Assembly: GCA_026129745.1 (NCBI GenBank) | Contig: JAHCHL010000004.1 | Location: forward strand, 62,001 to 126,000 | Reading direction: 5' to 3' | DNA length: 64,000 bases | Source: Fimbriimonadales bacterium | Lineage (GTDB): Bacteria; Armatimonadota; Fimbriimonadia; Fimbriimonadales; ATM1 | Part shown: one piece after another, positions 44,539 to 52,073 of the stretch | Layout: each line of letters starts with the position of its first letter | How positions within the stretch are numbered: the stretch's first letter is position 1 | Position numbers and translations under genes: made by a program | The notes under the pieces: model-generated | The model's input: only the letters and a program-made list of their open reading frames with translations | Told to the model about the DNA's origin: nothing | Databases searched by the model: none

Positions 44539-46128
44539 ATGAATAGAGTATTTAGGTTGACCGGAACTATCGGTGTGTCGTTGTTGTTTGCGATTGCCGC
44601 CTTCGCTCAGTTCCCGAAGAACAAGGTCGAATTGTACAGCCATTTGGACTTAGCGCAACTGGGAGTGGATTCCGGGAACGACTGCTGGGGTTACACCTCG
44701 CCGAGTGGGCGAGAGTATGCGCTGATGGGTTGCAATGATCGCGTCGTATTCGTCGAGATAACGAACCCGATAGCCCCAGTGATCATCGATTACATTCCCC
44801 ATCCCAGCAGCACTTGGGGTGATATTAAGGTTTACCAGCACTATGCTTACATCGTGTCGGAGGCGACTGGTACTGGCATCCAAGTCGTCGACATGTCGCA
44901 AATCGACGATCACGTGATTACGCTTGTGCGCACCATTCCTTCTCCAAGCAGAAGCCACAACATCGCGATCGACACACGGAGCGGATTTCTCTACACGTGC
45001 GGCTCTCGGAACGGAACGGGAACGACGATGTGCTTTGACTTGTCCGATCCTGCTAACCCCGTGCAGGTGGGCCCTCCGTCCATGACAGAGTTCTATCAGC
45101 ACGACATCATGCCTTACACCTACACGTCCGGGCCCTATGCGGGAAGGCAGATTCTTTTTGGTGCGAGTGAAGGGCGAGGCGTCGAAATCCATGATGTGAC
45201 GGATAAGAACAATCCGTTCTTAATCAAGCGTGTGACTTATCCCAACCTGCAATACTGCCACCAAGTTTGGATGAGCGAAGACGAGCGTTACATTTATGTT
45301 AATGACGAACTGGATGAAAACCAATATGGATTCACAACAAGAACAAGAGTCATTGATGTCTCAAGCCTTGAGAATGCACATTACGTAACATGGTTCACAA
45401 CGGGATTGCCTGCAATCGATCACAACCTTTATTGGCACCATGGTTTTGTGTTTCAGGCGAACTATCGAAGCGGATTGCGCATTTTCGATACGAACGACGA
45501 TCCTATCAATCCAGTTGAAACGGGCTTTTTCGACACCTATCCGGAGAATAACAATCGGGGATTCCAGGGCGCGTGGAGCAACTACCCATACTTTCCGAGC
45601 GGAACTGTGATTGTAAGCGATATTAATAGGGGGCTCTTCATTCTCGACGTCAGAGAAGCCGTTACACGAAGGCCTGCGCCCAACGCGTTTTCCATCCAGA
45701 CTGGCGGATGGGTGTCGGGTGGCCTTCCAGAATTGAAGTCCGACGATGGCGAGTACTTGCGGGTTCAGGCCGCTCCGCCTATTGCGCTCGGTGCGCCAAG
45801 CATTAGGATGACGATCGACGGCAAGTCACACTCAACCACACCGAAAACGCTGAAGTTCGGCATCAAGCTCGGTGTCACGAATACAGGTGTTTCGATCAAA
45901 GTCGAAATGTTCAACTACAAAACCAGCACATGGACGTTGATCGATAGTCGCGGCTTGCTGCAACAACAGCAGACGTTCGAAGTCTCGGTTGGCGGCGACC
46001 TATCTGAATTCGTTCATCCGACCTCCAAGGCAGTTCGAACGCGCATCAATCTAATTGAGGACGGAACAGGCATCTCCCTGGGTTGGATGGCGAACATCGA
46101 TCGCGTTTGGTGGACGATTACACCTTAG
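44539..46128 (+). CDS. Secreted choice-of-anchor B / LVIVD-repeat protein
   Basis: A 529-aa exported protein: signal peptide (LTGTIGVSLLFAIAAFAQ), then the choice-of-anchor B domain (LYSHLDL, DCWGYTSPSGREYALMGC, YAYIVSEATGTGIQVVD, HNIAIDTRSGFLYTCGSRNG, HQVWMSEDERYIYVNDE) to about residue 380. This domain is a propeller related to LVIVD repeats and normally sits before a cell-surface anchor. The last 130 residues are beta-rich with no visible sortase or PEP-CTERM anchor. AGGAGAGG lies before the ATG. A TACAAT box lies at 44477-44482, leaving a leader of about 50 bases with a GC hairpin. Confidence 0.88.
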   Translation: MNRVFRLTGTIGVSLLFAIAAFAQFPKNKVELYSHLDLAQLGVDSGNDCWGYTSPSGREYALMGCNDRVVFVEITNPIAPVIIDYIPHPSSTWGDIKVYQHYAYIVSEATGTGIQVVDMSQIDDHVITLVRTIPSPSRSHNIAIDTRSGFLYTCGSRNGTGTTMCFDLSDPANPVQVGPPSMTEFYQHDIMPYTYTSGPYAGRQILFGASEGRGVEIHDVTDKNNPFLIKRVTYPNLQYCHQVWMSEDERYIYVNDELDENQYGFTTRTRVIDVSSLENAHYVTWFTTGLPAIDHNLYWHHGFVFQANYRSGLRIFDTNDDPINPVETGFFDTYPENNNRGFQGAWSNYPYFPSGTVIVSDINRGLFILDVREAVTRRPAPNAFSIQTGGWVSGGLPELKSDDGEYLRVQAAPPIALGAPSIRMTIDGKSHSTTPKTLKFGIKLGVTNTGVSIKVEMFNYKTSTWTLIDSRGLLQQQQTFEVSVGGDLSEFVHPTSKAVRTRINLIEDGTGISLGWMANIDRVWWTITP

Positions 46129-46129
46129 A

Positions 46130-47341
46130 TTATTGAGCGCGGACTGACAAAACGTGGACTTTGAAGATTTCGTCCATTAGTGTCGGTCCGCTTGTCACTA
46201 ATCCCGGTTTTTCGCGTTCCTCATTTGCAGGTGCGTGACGGCCATTGTCGTAAGCGATCCTTGCAGTGAGCGTCGTGCCTTTTGGCAGTTTCGGCGGTTG
46301 TGCAAAGTTGTATGCTCCAACCCAATCGAGTTTCCATGCATAGATTTGCAGAAGCGTGCGGTCACTTTCGCCGGGAATCTTCGTGATGAGATTCACTTGG
46401 TCGGCGAAAAGTCTTGCTTCCGCGTGTACGGCTACGACCTCTACGTCTTCGCCGAATACCAATGTGTCTTCAAGAACAATGGACTGTTCAGGTTGAATCG
46501 TGAAGTCGTCTTTGCCGAGTGTGCTCCAGCTTGCAACGCGCTTTTCATCGCCCTTTGCAAAGTAGAGGGCAATCTCGACTTGGCCGCTTTCATACTTGCC
46601 GGTTGGTGCGTACTGAATCTGCACCAACAAGGGCGAGTTCTCAAGCAAAAGTTTTGAGCCAGGCGGCAAGCGCAAGGGTCGATAACCGGGCGCCCAAGTG
46701 CCAATGAGGTGCTTGCCTGGAACGTTCAGCGTGCCAACAGTCGAAAAACCGAATCCCATAAGTGTCGAGGCCGCGTTTGGATCCTGGGCGATGAGAACAT
46801 GCCTGACCGCTTTAGGCGAAAGTGGCTTGACATCGAATGCGACAAGCCCCCGTTCGAGCAGCCCGTCTGGCAAACTGACAAAGTAAGCTCGCCAGTACGG
46901 GTTTCCTGCAAGGCGCACGGCAGTTGGACGCTCAAGACGAACAACTTGATCTGGCGGTCCGAGTCTCCAGTCGTCCTCGAACTGAGGCGCAGGAGGGATC
47001 TTGTCCTTTGGACCTTCTGGTGTGCCGGCTCTAATCCAATCCTGGAGCATTCTTAGCTCTGCGTCGGAGAGTTTTGAATGAACCGCAACTTCGCCAAAAC
47101 TGGACCACCCGTCCGTTGGAGGCATCTGGCGATTGATCGTCACCCTTCGAATGAGTTCAGTTCGCTTCGCTACGTCCTCGTATCCGAGCAACGAGAACGG
47201 CGCAAATCCTGACGGTCGGTGACAATCCGCGCAGCGTTCGTTAACTAACGGCGCAATGTCTTCAGCATAGGTCGGAGTTCGATCAGCGGTCATCGATAGA
47301 GCTGCGACCGTTGCCATTGTGCCAAGCAGAATGGCTTTCAT
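46130..47341 (-). CDS. Secreted cytochrome c / copper-monooxygenase-like protein
   Basis: A 403-aa exported protein. After the signal peptide (ILLGTMATVAALSMTA) comes a single c-type heme site CADCH near residue 42, in the context YAEDIAPLVNERCADCH, with a likely distal Met in NRQMPP. The larger C-terminal part (about residues 130-400) is beta-rich and resembles the type II copper-dependent monooxygenase (PHM-like) fold often found fused to such heme domains; HVLIAQD and KHLIGTWAPG are candidate His-containing strands. Enzymatic role unknown. Met at 47341 was chosen over 47353 because MKAILLG is a typical signal start. Its stop is 2 bases from the convergent gene. Confidence 0.8.
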   Translation of the reverse strand: MKAILLGTMATVAALSMTADRTPTYAEDIAPLVNERCADCHRPSGFAPFSLLGYEDVAKRTELIRRVTINRQMPPTDGWSSFGEVAVHSKLSDAELRMLQDWIRAGTPEGPKDKIPPAPQFEDDWRLGPPDQVVRLERPTAVRLAGNPYWRAYFVSLPDGLLERGLVAFDVKPLSPKAVRHVLIAQDPNAASTLMGFGFSTVGTLNVPGKHLIGTWAPGYRPLRLPPGSKLLLENSPLLVQIQYAPTGKYESGQVEIALYFAKGDEKRVASWSTLGKDDFTIQPEQSIVLEDTLVFGEDVEVVAVHAEARLFADQVNLITKIPGESDRTLLQIYAWKLDWVGAYNFAQPPKLPKGTTLTARIAYDNGRHAPANEEREKPGLVTSGPTLMDEIFKVHVLSVRAQ

Positions 47342-47453
47342 TCGCACTTGCACCGGTTAGTCCCACAACATGGCATTGATTCCAGCATTTTCCCAGAAGT
47401 TCGCATTCGAGGTTGACTCACAAGGGCCTAAGCGGGTGAAATCGTCAAACTAA

Positions 47454-48344
47454 ATGAAGGCCGCCGGTTCCGCCGTCCTCGTTCAGCCCGCAACTTTGGC
47501 AGGCCGGCTTCGCGATTATTGGGCGCTCAGCAAGCCACGCGTCACGTTGCTGGTTTGGGTTACAACCGCAGCAGGTCTGGCGCTTGCAGGCGGCGCTGCC
47601 CCAATCGTTTGGTTTGGGGCTTTGCTGGGGTCGTGGTTCGTTATCGCATCCGCGAATGCCCTCAATCAAGTTATCGAAACTGCTCCTGATGGGCTCATGA
47701 GCCGAACAGCAAGTAGACCGCTTCCGAGCGGGCGGCTCTCACAAGCAGAAGGCCTTGCCGTGGGATTGGTTTGGGCGACTGCCGGTCTTACTCTGCTCGC
47801 GGTTTGGGTCAATTTGCTGACAGCCATTCTTGGAATCGCATCGATCATCCTCTACGCTTTGGCTTACACGCCACTCAAACGGAAAACTCATTTGTCGACA
47901 GCCATTGGCGCGGTGCCTGGCGCGATTCCTCCGCTTGCAGGCTGGACCGCGGGGACAGGTGAGATTGCGCTTCCGGCCCTTCTGCTGTTCGCCATTCAGT
48001 TTTTTTGGCAGTTTCCACACTTTTGGTCGATCGCGTGGTTGCTTCGCGAGGATTACTCGAAAGCTGGATTTCGAATGCTGCCATTTCCCGGTGCGGAGGG
48101 CAAGGCTACCGGGCTTTGCGTCGTTCAATACACTTTGCCACTCATTCCGCTGGTAGCTGCATTCGCGATGTTTGAATCGCAGAGGCTCCCGTATCTGACC
48201 CTTGCAATTGCATTAACTGCATGGCTCATTTTTGCAGGCGTCAAATTCTGGAAACACCCAAGCGATGAAACGGCGAGGAAAGTGTTGCGGGCTACGGTTA
48301 CCTATCTGCCTCTGCTATTGCTTCTGATGATCGTTTGCCGCTAA
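47454..48344 (+). CDS. ctaB: Protoheme IX farnesyltransferase (heme O synthase)
   Basis: A 296-aa UbiA-superfamily membrane enzyme with about nine helices that adds a farnesyl group to heme b. The prenyl-diphosphate/Mg motif ALNQVIETAPDGLMSRTASR lies near residue 68, and the second Asp-rich loop is the REDYSKAGFRMLP segment near 200. Heme O is then oxidised by CtaA, the convergent neighbour, for the caa3 oxidase encoded 13 kb away. Stop codons of the two genes overlap by 47 bases. Confidence 0.94.
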   Translation: MKAAGSAVLVQPATLAGRLRDYWALSKPRVTLLVWVTTAAGLALAGGAAPIVWFGALLGSWFVIASANALNQVIETAPDGLMSRTASRPLPSGRLSQAEGLAVGLVWATAGLTLLAVWVNLLTAILGIASIILYALAYTPLKRKTHLSTAIGAVPGAIPPLAGWTAGTGEIALPALLLFAIQFFWQFPHFWSIAWLLREDYSKAGFRMLPFPGAEGKATGLCVVQYTLPLIPLVAAFAMFESQRLPYLTLAIALTAWLIFAGVKFWKHPSDETARKVLRATVTYLPLLLLLMIVCR

Positions 48345-49269
48345 AGATTGATTCAGCGTCATATGTCATCAGGACCAAGACGAACGTTGTCGCAATCGCC
48401 AGGTTCGCAAACAGCAAGTGCAAAACTTGCAAGGCTGGAGGAAGCGATAGGTAAGCCAATCCAACTCCGAATGCAATCTGGGCGACGACCAAGCCAAGCA
48501 GTGTTCTCGACAGCGTGACAATCGCCTTCGGTAGCTTCCATTTGGCGACGAGATACGCCAATCCCGCCGATGCCACGAGTACGAGCCAAGAAAAACTCCT
48601 GTGAACTTCATCCACTGCTCCTACGGTATCCAGCCAGGAGCTCCTTTGATCCGGTTGCGCCATCATCGCGATGTCGATGCCTTCACGGACCTGTGTGCCA
48701 AGCGCAAGCTGAACTAACAGAATCAAAAGTATTCCAAGACCAATCCACAGTGTTTCCGTTCGCTTTTTGGCTTCGATCGAGAGTCTGATTTGGTCCGCGC
48801 TGGCAAGGAACGCGAGCCATATCAGCAAACAAACAAGCGCCATCGCAACGACCATGTGCGCGGTGATGATCCAAGCTTCGAGTTCAGATTTAACAACAAC
48901 GCCGCCAAGCCAGCCTTGAAAACCTACGAGCAATACGGCAAAAACAGAACCATAGAAGATTATTGGCTTTGACTTGATATAGGAAACTGATCGAATCGCA
49001 GTTGCGATAATGAGCAATCCGATCATAACGCCAATCAGCCTGTTGACGTATTCGAGCCAAGTTTGAAAGGCATTGAATTGGCTGGGATCATACTTCGTTC
49101 CGATAAGTTGGTCTGCACTTGTCGGTGGAATCCAAGATCCAAAGCATCGAGGCCAATCGGGGCAGCCCAAGCCTGCACCGGCAGCGCGAACCAGTCCGCC
49201 AACAAAGATGAGAAAGAACGTAGCAGCGATGGTAATGAGCGCAGTTTTTTGATAAGCGTTGAGTTTCAT
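48298..49269 (-). CDS. ctaA: Heme A synthase (COX15/CtaA family)
   Basis: A 323-aa protein with eight transmembrane helices and the twofold repeat of CtaA. Heme-ligating His residues are in WLEYVNRLIGV (Glu/Asn motif), ITAHMVVAM, VDEVHRSFSW and QVLHLLFANL. The GAGLGCPDWPRCFG loop carries the pair of conserved cysteines. It oxidises heme O to heme A. Met at 49269 is chosen over 49305 because MKLNAYQKTAL is the usual start. Overlaps ctaB by 47 bases at the 3' end, convergent. Confidence 0.93.
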   Translation of the reverse strand: MKLNAYQKTALITIAATFFLIFVGGLVRAAGAGLGCPDWPRCFGSWIPPTSADQLIGTKYDPSQFNAFQTWLEYVNRLIGVMIGLLIIATAIRSVSYIKSKPIIFYGSVFAVLLVGFQGWLGGVVVKSELEAWIITAHMVVAMALVCLLIWLAFLASADQIRLSIEAKKRTETLWIGLGILLILLVQLALGTQVREGIDIAMMAQPDQRSSWLDTVGAVDEVHRSFSWLVLVASAGLAYLVAKWKLPKAIVTLSRTLLGLVVAQIAFGVGLAYLSLPPALQVLHLLFANLAIATTFVLVLMTYDAESIFSGKRSSEAIAEADR

Positions 49270-49358
49270 CGAAGCGAACTTGAGTATACACACCTGCATC
49301 AGCACGCAGCTTTAATCGCTCCATCGCCTGTCAACGGTAAACTGGCGTTTCCAATTCA

Positions 49359-49985
49359 ATGTCAGATGGACTCGGTCGTCAATCAGCGGTAAGCACCGGT
49401 CAAGGCAACGGTGAAGCGGGTGTTCTTGGTCATAGCCGCATTGCACATCGGAAGAAAAAGGTCCCTTTTCTCGCGATGTGGTTGGCCGTTTCCGCATTGT
49501 CGATGATGTTTGGCGCGCTGACCATTCTGTATTTGGTGAGGCTTCAAGACAAACTCAATTATCCATTCGAGGCGCCTCATGCGCTTTGGATCAGCACGTT
49601 CTTTATTCTTGCTTCGAGTTTGACGCTGTGGTTAGGAACAAGAGCGATTCGGCGCGGTGACAGGAGCCGACTGTTTTTTCTTGCGACGCTGACTTTGTTT
49701 TTCGGGCTGTTGTTCTTGTTTAGTCAAGGCGTTGCGTGGGCCGAGCTTTTCAGGTCCGAAGTGTTCACTGCGAAGAATCCGTTTCGAGATCTGTTCTACA
49801 TCATAACGGCTGTCCATGGGGTGCACGTATTGTTCGGTGTTGGGTGGCTCGGCGTGGTTGTATACAAATCGTATCGAGGCAGCTACACGAAAGACAGGCA
49901 CCTTGGCGTAGAACTCTTTGACATGTATTGGCATTTCATGGGCATCGTCTGGGTTGTCTTCTTTGCCATATTGATGTTTCTCTAA
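49359..49985 (+). CDS. Heme-copper oxidase subunit III (first copy)
   Basis: A 208-aa five-helix subunit III (APHALWISTFFILASSLTLW, YIITAVHGVHVLFGVGWLGV, ELFDMYWHFMGIVWVVFFAI). It stands apart from the main oxidase operon, beside a SCO gene and a DUF420 gene, while a second subunit III lies at 62935. The copy here is shorter in its N-terminal helices and may belong to another terminal oxidase or serve as an assembly subunit. No clear Shine-Dalgarno; TAAACT lies about 23 bases upstream. Confidence 0.88.
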   Translation: MSDGLGRQSAVSTGQGNGEAGVLGHSRIAHRKKKVPFLAMWLAVSALSMMFGALTILYLVRLQDKLNYPFEAPHALWISTFFILASSLTLWLGTRAIRRGDRSRLFFLATLTLFFGLLFLFSQGVAWAELFRSEVFTAKNPFRDLFYIITAVHGVHVLFGVGWLGVVVYKSYRGSYTKDRHLGVELFDMYWHFMGIVWVVFFAILMFL

Positions 49986-49993
49986 GTATTCCA

Positions 49994-50632
49994 ATGAGTG
50001 AAGAAAGAAAGTACAAATCGTCGTTTGTCGTAGTAGCGATCGTCCTTACACTTGCGATGTTGGCGACCATGCTATTCGTCCTTTACCCATTGTCGAAGCG
50101 AGTCTCTAAACTGCCAGATGAGACTTCATTAGGCGTGATCGGCGAGCTGCCGCCGTTTAGCTTAGTGTCGCACTCCGGAAGTGAAGTAAGCGAGAAGTCG
50201 GTTGAAGGCCAAGTGACAGTAATCGGTTTCTTTTTCACGAAATGCGAAGGCATCTGTCCAGCCTTGACCAGCGCCATGAAGCGGCTCGACAGCAAGTTTA
50301 CGAACACGAATCGGCTGAAGCTGCTCCAAATTTCTGTCGATCCGACGAACGATACAGTCGAACGGCTCAAGGAGTTTGCTGCAGAAAACGGAGTTTCAGG
50401 CGATCGGTGGGTTTTGCTCACAGGACAGAAAGGGCAAGCAGTCTCCTTTGCACGAGAAGGGCTCAAATTGGGAGCAACAGAGGTTCCGGGAGACATTTTG
50501 CACAGCGATCGATTCGTCCTTGTCGACGCAAAAGGTCTGATTCGCGGTTACTATCGTCCGCTCGAGGAGGATGATTTCGACAGGCTTGTCAACGACATTC
50601 AGGCCTTGGTGAAAGAGGCAGAAGCTCTATGA
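49994..50632 (+). CDS. SCO1/SenC copper-assembly protein (first copy)
   Basis: A 212-aa membrane-anchored thioredoxin-fold protein. TM anchor residues about 12-33; the copper-binding CEGIC near residue 85 and the distant His in ILHSDRF near 173 are the SCO copper ligands. It delivers copper to the CuA site of subunit II. ATG at 49994 is 9 bases after the subunit III stop; the longer frame from 49928 would overlap it. It overlaps the DUF420 gene by 4 bases (ATGA), forming a three-gene unit. Confidence 0.93.
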   Translation: MSEERKYKSSFVVVAIVLTLAMLATMLFVLYPLSKRVSKLPDETSLGVIGELPPFSLVSHSGSEVSEKSVEGQVTVIGFFFTKCEGICPALTSAMKRLDSKFTNTNRLKLLQISVDPTNDTVERLKEFAAENGVSGDRWVLLTGQKGQAVSFAREGLKLGATEVPGDILHSDRFVLVDAKGLIRGYYRPLEEDDFDRLVNDIQALVKEAEAL

Positions 50633-51054
50633 GTGTTCAGGATATGCCGACCCTGGATGCAATCCTGAACAGCATTTGCACCGTACTTTTGATTGTAGGT
50701 TGGGTCCTCATTCGGCAGAAGAAGCGCGACGCCCATCGCGCTTTCATGATCTCGGCATTTGTTGTATCCCTGGCCTTCTTGGCCTGCTATCTTTATTATC
50801 ACTTCCAAGTCGGCTCCGTGAAGTTCACAGGGCAAGGCCTGGTCCGTACGGTCTATTTCACTATCCTGATCAGCCACACGATCCTGGCAATGGTCGTCGC
50901 CCCAATGGTGCTCATCACTCTTTCGCGTGGGCTTTCCAAGAAGTTCGACAAGCACAAGATGATCGCCAGGTGGACTTTGCCAATTTGGCTTTATGTTTCC
51001 GTTACTGGGGTCCTCGTGTACCTGATGCTTTACCAATGGTTTCCGGCCGCCTGA
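50629..51054 (+). CDS. DUF420 membrane protein
   Basis: A 141-aa protein with four transmembrane helices typical of DUF420/YozB (AHRAFMISAFVVSLAFLACY, YFTILISHTILAMVVAPMVL, KHKMIARWTLPIWLYVSVTG). Conserved His residues in AHRAFM, YYHFQ, ISHTIL and DKHKM could bind heme or copper. Members are regularly encoded beside oxidase assembly genes; the function is not known. It overlaps the SCO gene by 4 bases and ends the unit before the ACIII operon. Confidence 0.88.
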   Translation: MSVQDMPTLDAILNSICTVLLIVGWVLIRQKKRDAHRAFMISAFVVSLAFLACYLYYHFQVGSVKFTGQGLVRTVYFTILISHTILAMVVAPMVLITLSRGLSKKFDKHKMIARWTLPIWLYVSVTGVLVYLMLYQWFPAA

Positions 51055-51396
51055 CGGCGATCATTGCGATTCTGCCGCCATTTGTGCGTTCAGGCTTGAC
51101 TTTGTGAAAAGTTGCACAATGTCTGGTAGAATTTCGCAAGCAGCGAGCGTGCCGAAGCCTTGACTTCGGCTGCAAAGCTGAGGATATGATGGCAACTTCA
51201 TCGGACATTCGCTTGCAGTTGGCCGCAAGGCAGCAGTCATTTGGCGACAATGGGGGCGAACGGCCGATGGATCAGGAGAAGACTCGGCGGTCTTCGGAAG
51301 GACATAGCGCAAGGATGACTCGATTCAAGCCCAGCAACACACAAGCTTGCTCGGGCCTTTTTGCGTCCCGCCATGCAAGAACGGAGGGCGAGTGAT
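51055..51396. other. Regulatory region before the ACIII operon
   Basis: A 342-base gap. It holds a CRP/FNR-like palindrome and TAGAAT (51103-51132), a small hairpin (GCCGAAG / CTTCGGC, 51151-51170) in the presumed leader, and a TATGAT near 51186 that could be a second -10. The GGAGGG before actA is near 51381. Short frames here have no ribosome site. Confidence 0.6.
51103..51132 (+). promoter_or_regulatory. Promoter of the ACIII operon with CRP/FNR-like site
   Basis: TGTGA-AAAGTT-GCACA (51103-51118) differs by one base from the CRP/FNR-family half-site pair TGTGA-N6-TCACA. TAGAAT (51127-51132) follows 8 bases later and matches other -10 boxes here. The -35 position is occupied by this palindrome, not by TTGACA, so activation or repression by a CRP/FNR protein is plausible. 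Confidence 0.5.
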
Positions 51397-52047
51397 ATGC
51401 CTCAGATATTTAGCCGCAGCGCGAACATCTACTCCAAGGCATCCATCGGAATTGCGGGATTGGTACTCGTGGCCGTCATCCTTATAGGGGGCAACGTCAC
51501 TCCGTACACTCACAGGCTTCGAGTCGCGCTCGACCAGCCCGCGCCGTTCAGCCACAAGCACCACGTCGCCGAGCTTGGAATCGATTGCCGCTATTGCCAC
51601 ACGACTGTGGAAAAGAGCCCATTTGCTGGAATCCCGGCGACCGAAACGTGTTACACCTGCCACTCTCAGATCTGGACAAACAGTCCGTTGCTGTTGCCCG
51701 TTCGTGAGAGCATGGCCACGGGTGCGCCCATCGAATGGAATCGCGTCGCGAATGCGCCGGCGTTCGTTTACTTCGACCACAGCATCCATATCGCCAAGGG
51801 CGTCAGCTGCTACACCTGCCACGGCCCGGTGGATGAGATGAACCTTACGTACAAAGAGTTTGCGCTCGAGATGCTTTGGTGCCTCGACTGCCACCGCAAT
51901 CCGGAAGCGTTCATCAGGCCGAAGGAAGAAATCTATAACCCGGCATACAAGGTACCGAAGGAACATGCTGCACTTGGCCGGCAATTGGTCGAAAAGTACG
52001 GAATTCAGAAGGAGCAACTGTCCGACTGTTGGGTCTGCCATCGGTAG
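51397..52047 (+). CDS. actA: Alternative complex III subunit A, pentaheme cytochrome c
   Basis: A 216-aa membrane-anchored cytochrome. One N-terminal helix (IYSKASIGIAGLVLVAVILI) is followed by five heme-binding motifs: CRYCH, CYTCH, CYTCH, CLDCH and CWVCH, the number known for ActA. It passes electrons from the ACIII iron-sulfur part to cytochrome c. Met at 51397 follows GGAGGGCGAG; the frame start at 51361 has none. First gene of actABCDEF. Confidence 0.93.
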   Translation: MPQIFSRSANIYSKASIGIAGLVLVAVILIGGNVTPYTHRLRVALDQPAPFSHKHHVAELGIDCRYCHTTVEKSPFAGIPATETCYTCHSQIWTNSPLLLPVRESMATGAPIEWNRVANAPAFVYFDHSIHIAKGVSCYTCHGPVDEMNLTYKEFALEMLWCLDCHRNPEAFIRPKEEIYNPAYKVPKEHAALGRQLVEKYGIQKEQLSDCWVCHR

Positions 52048-52073
52048 GACCGGAGCCGCAGGACGCGTAAACA

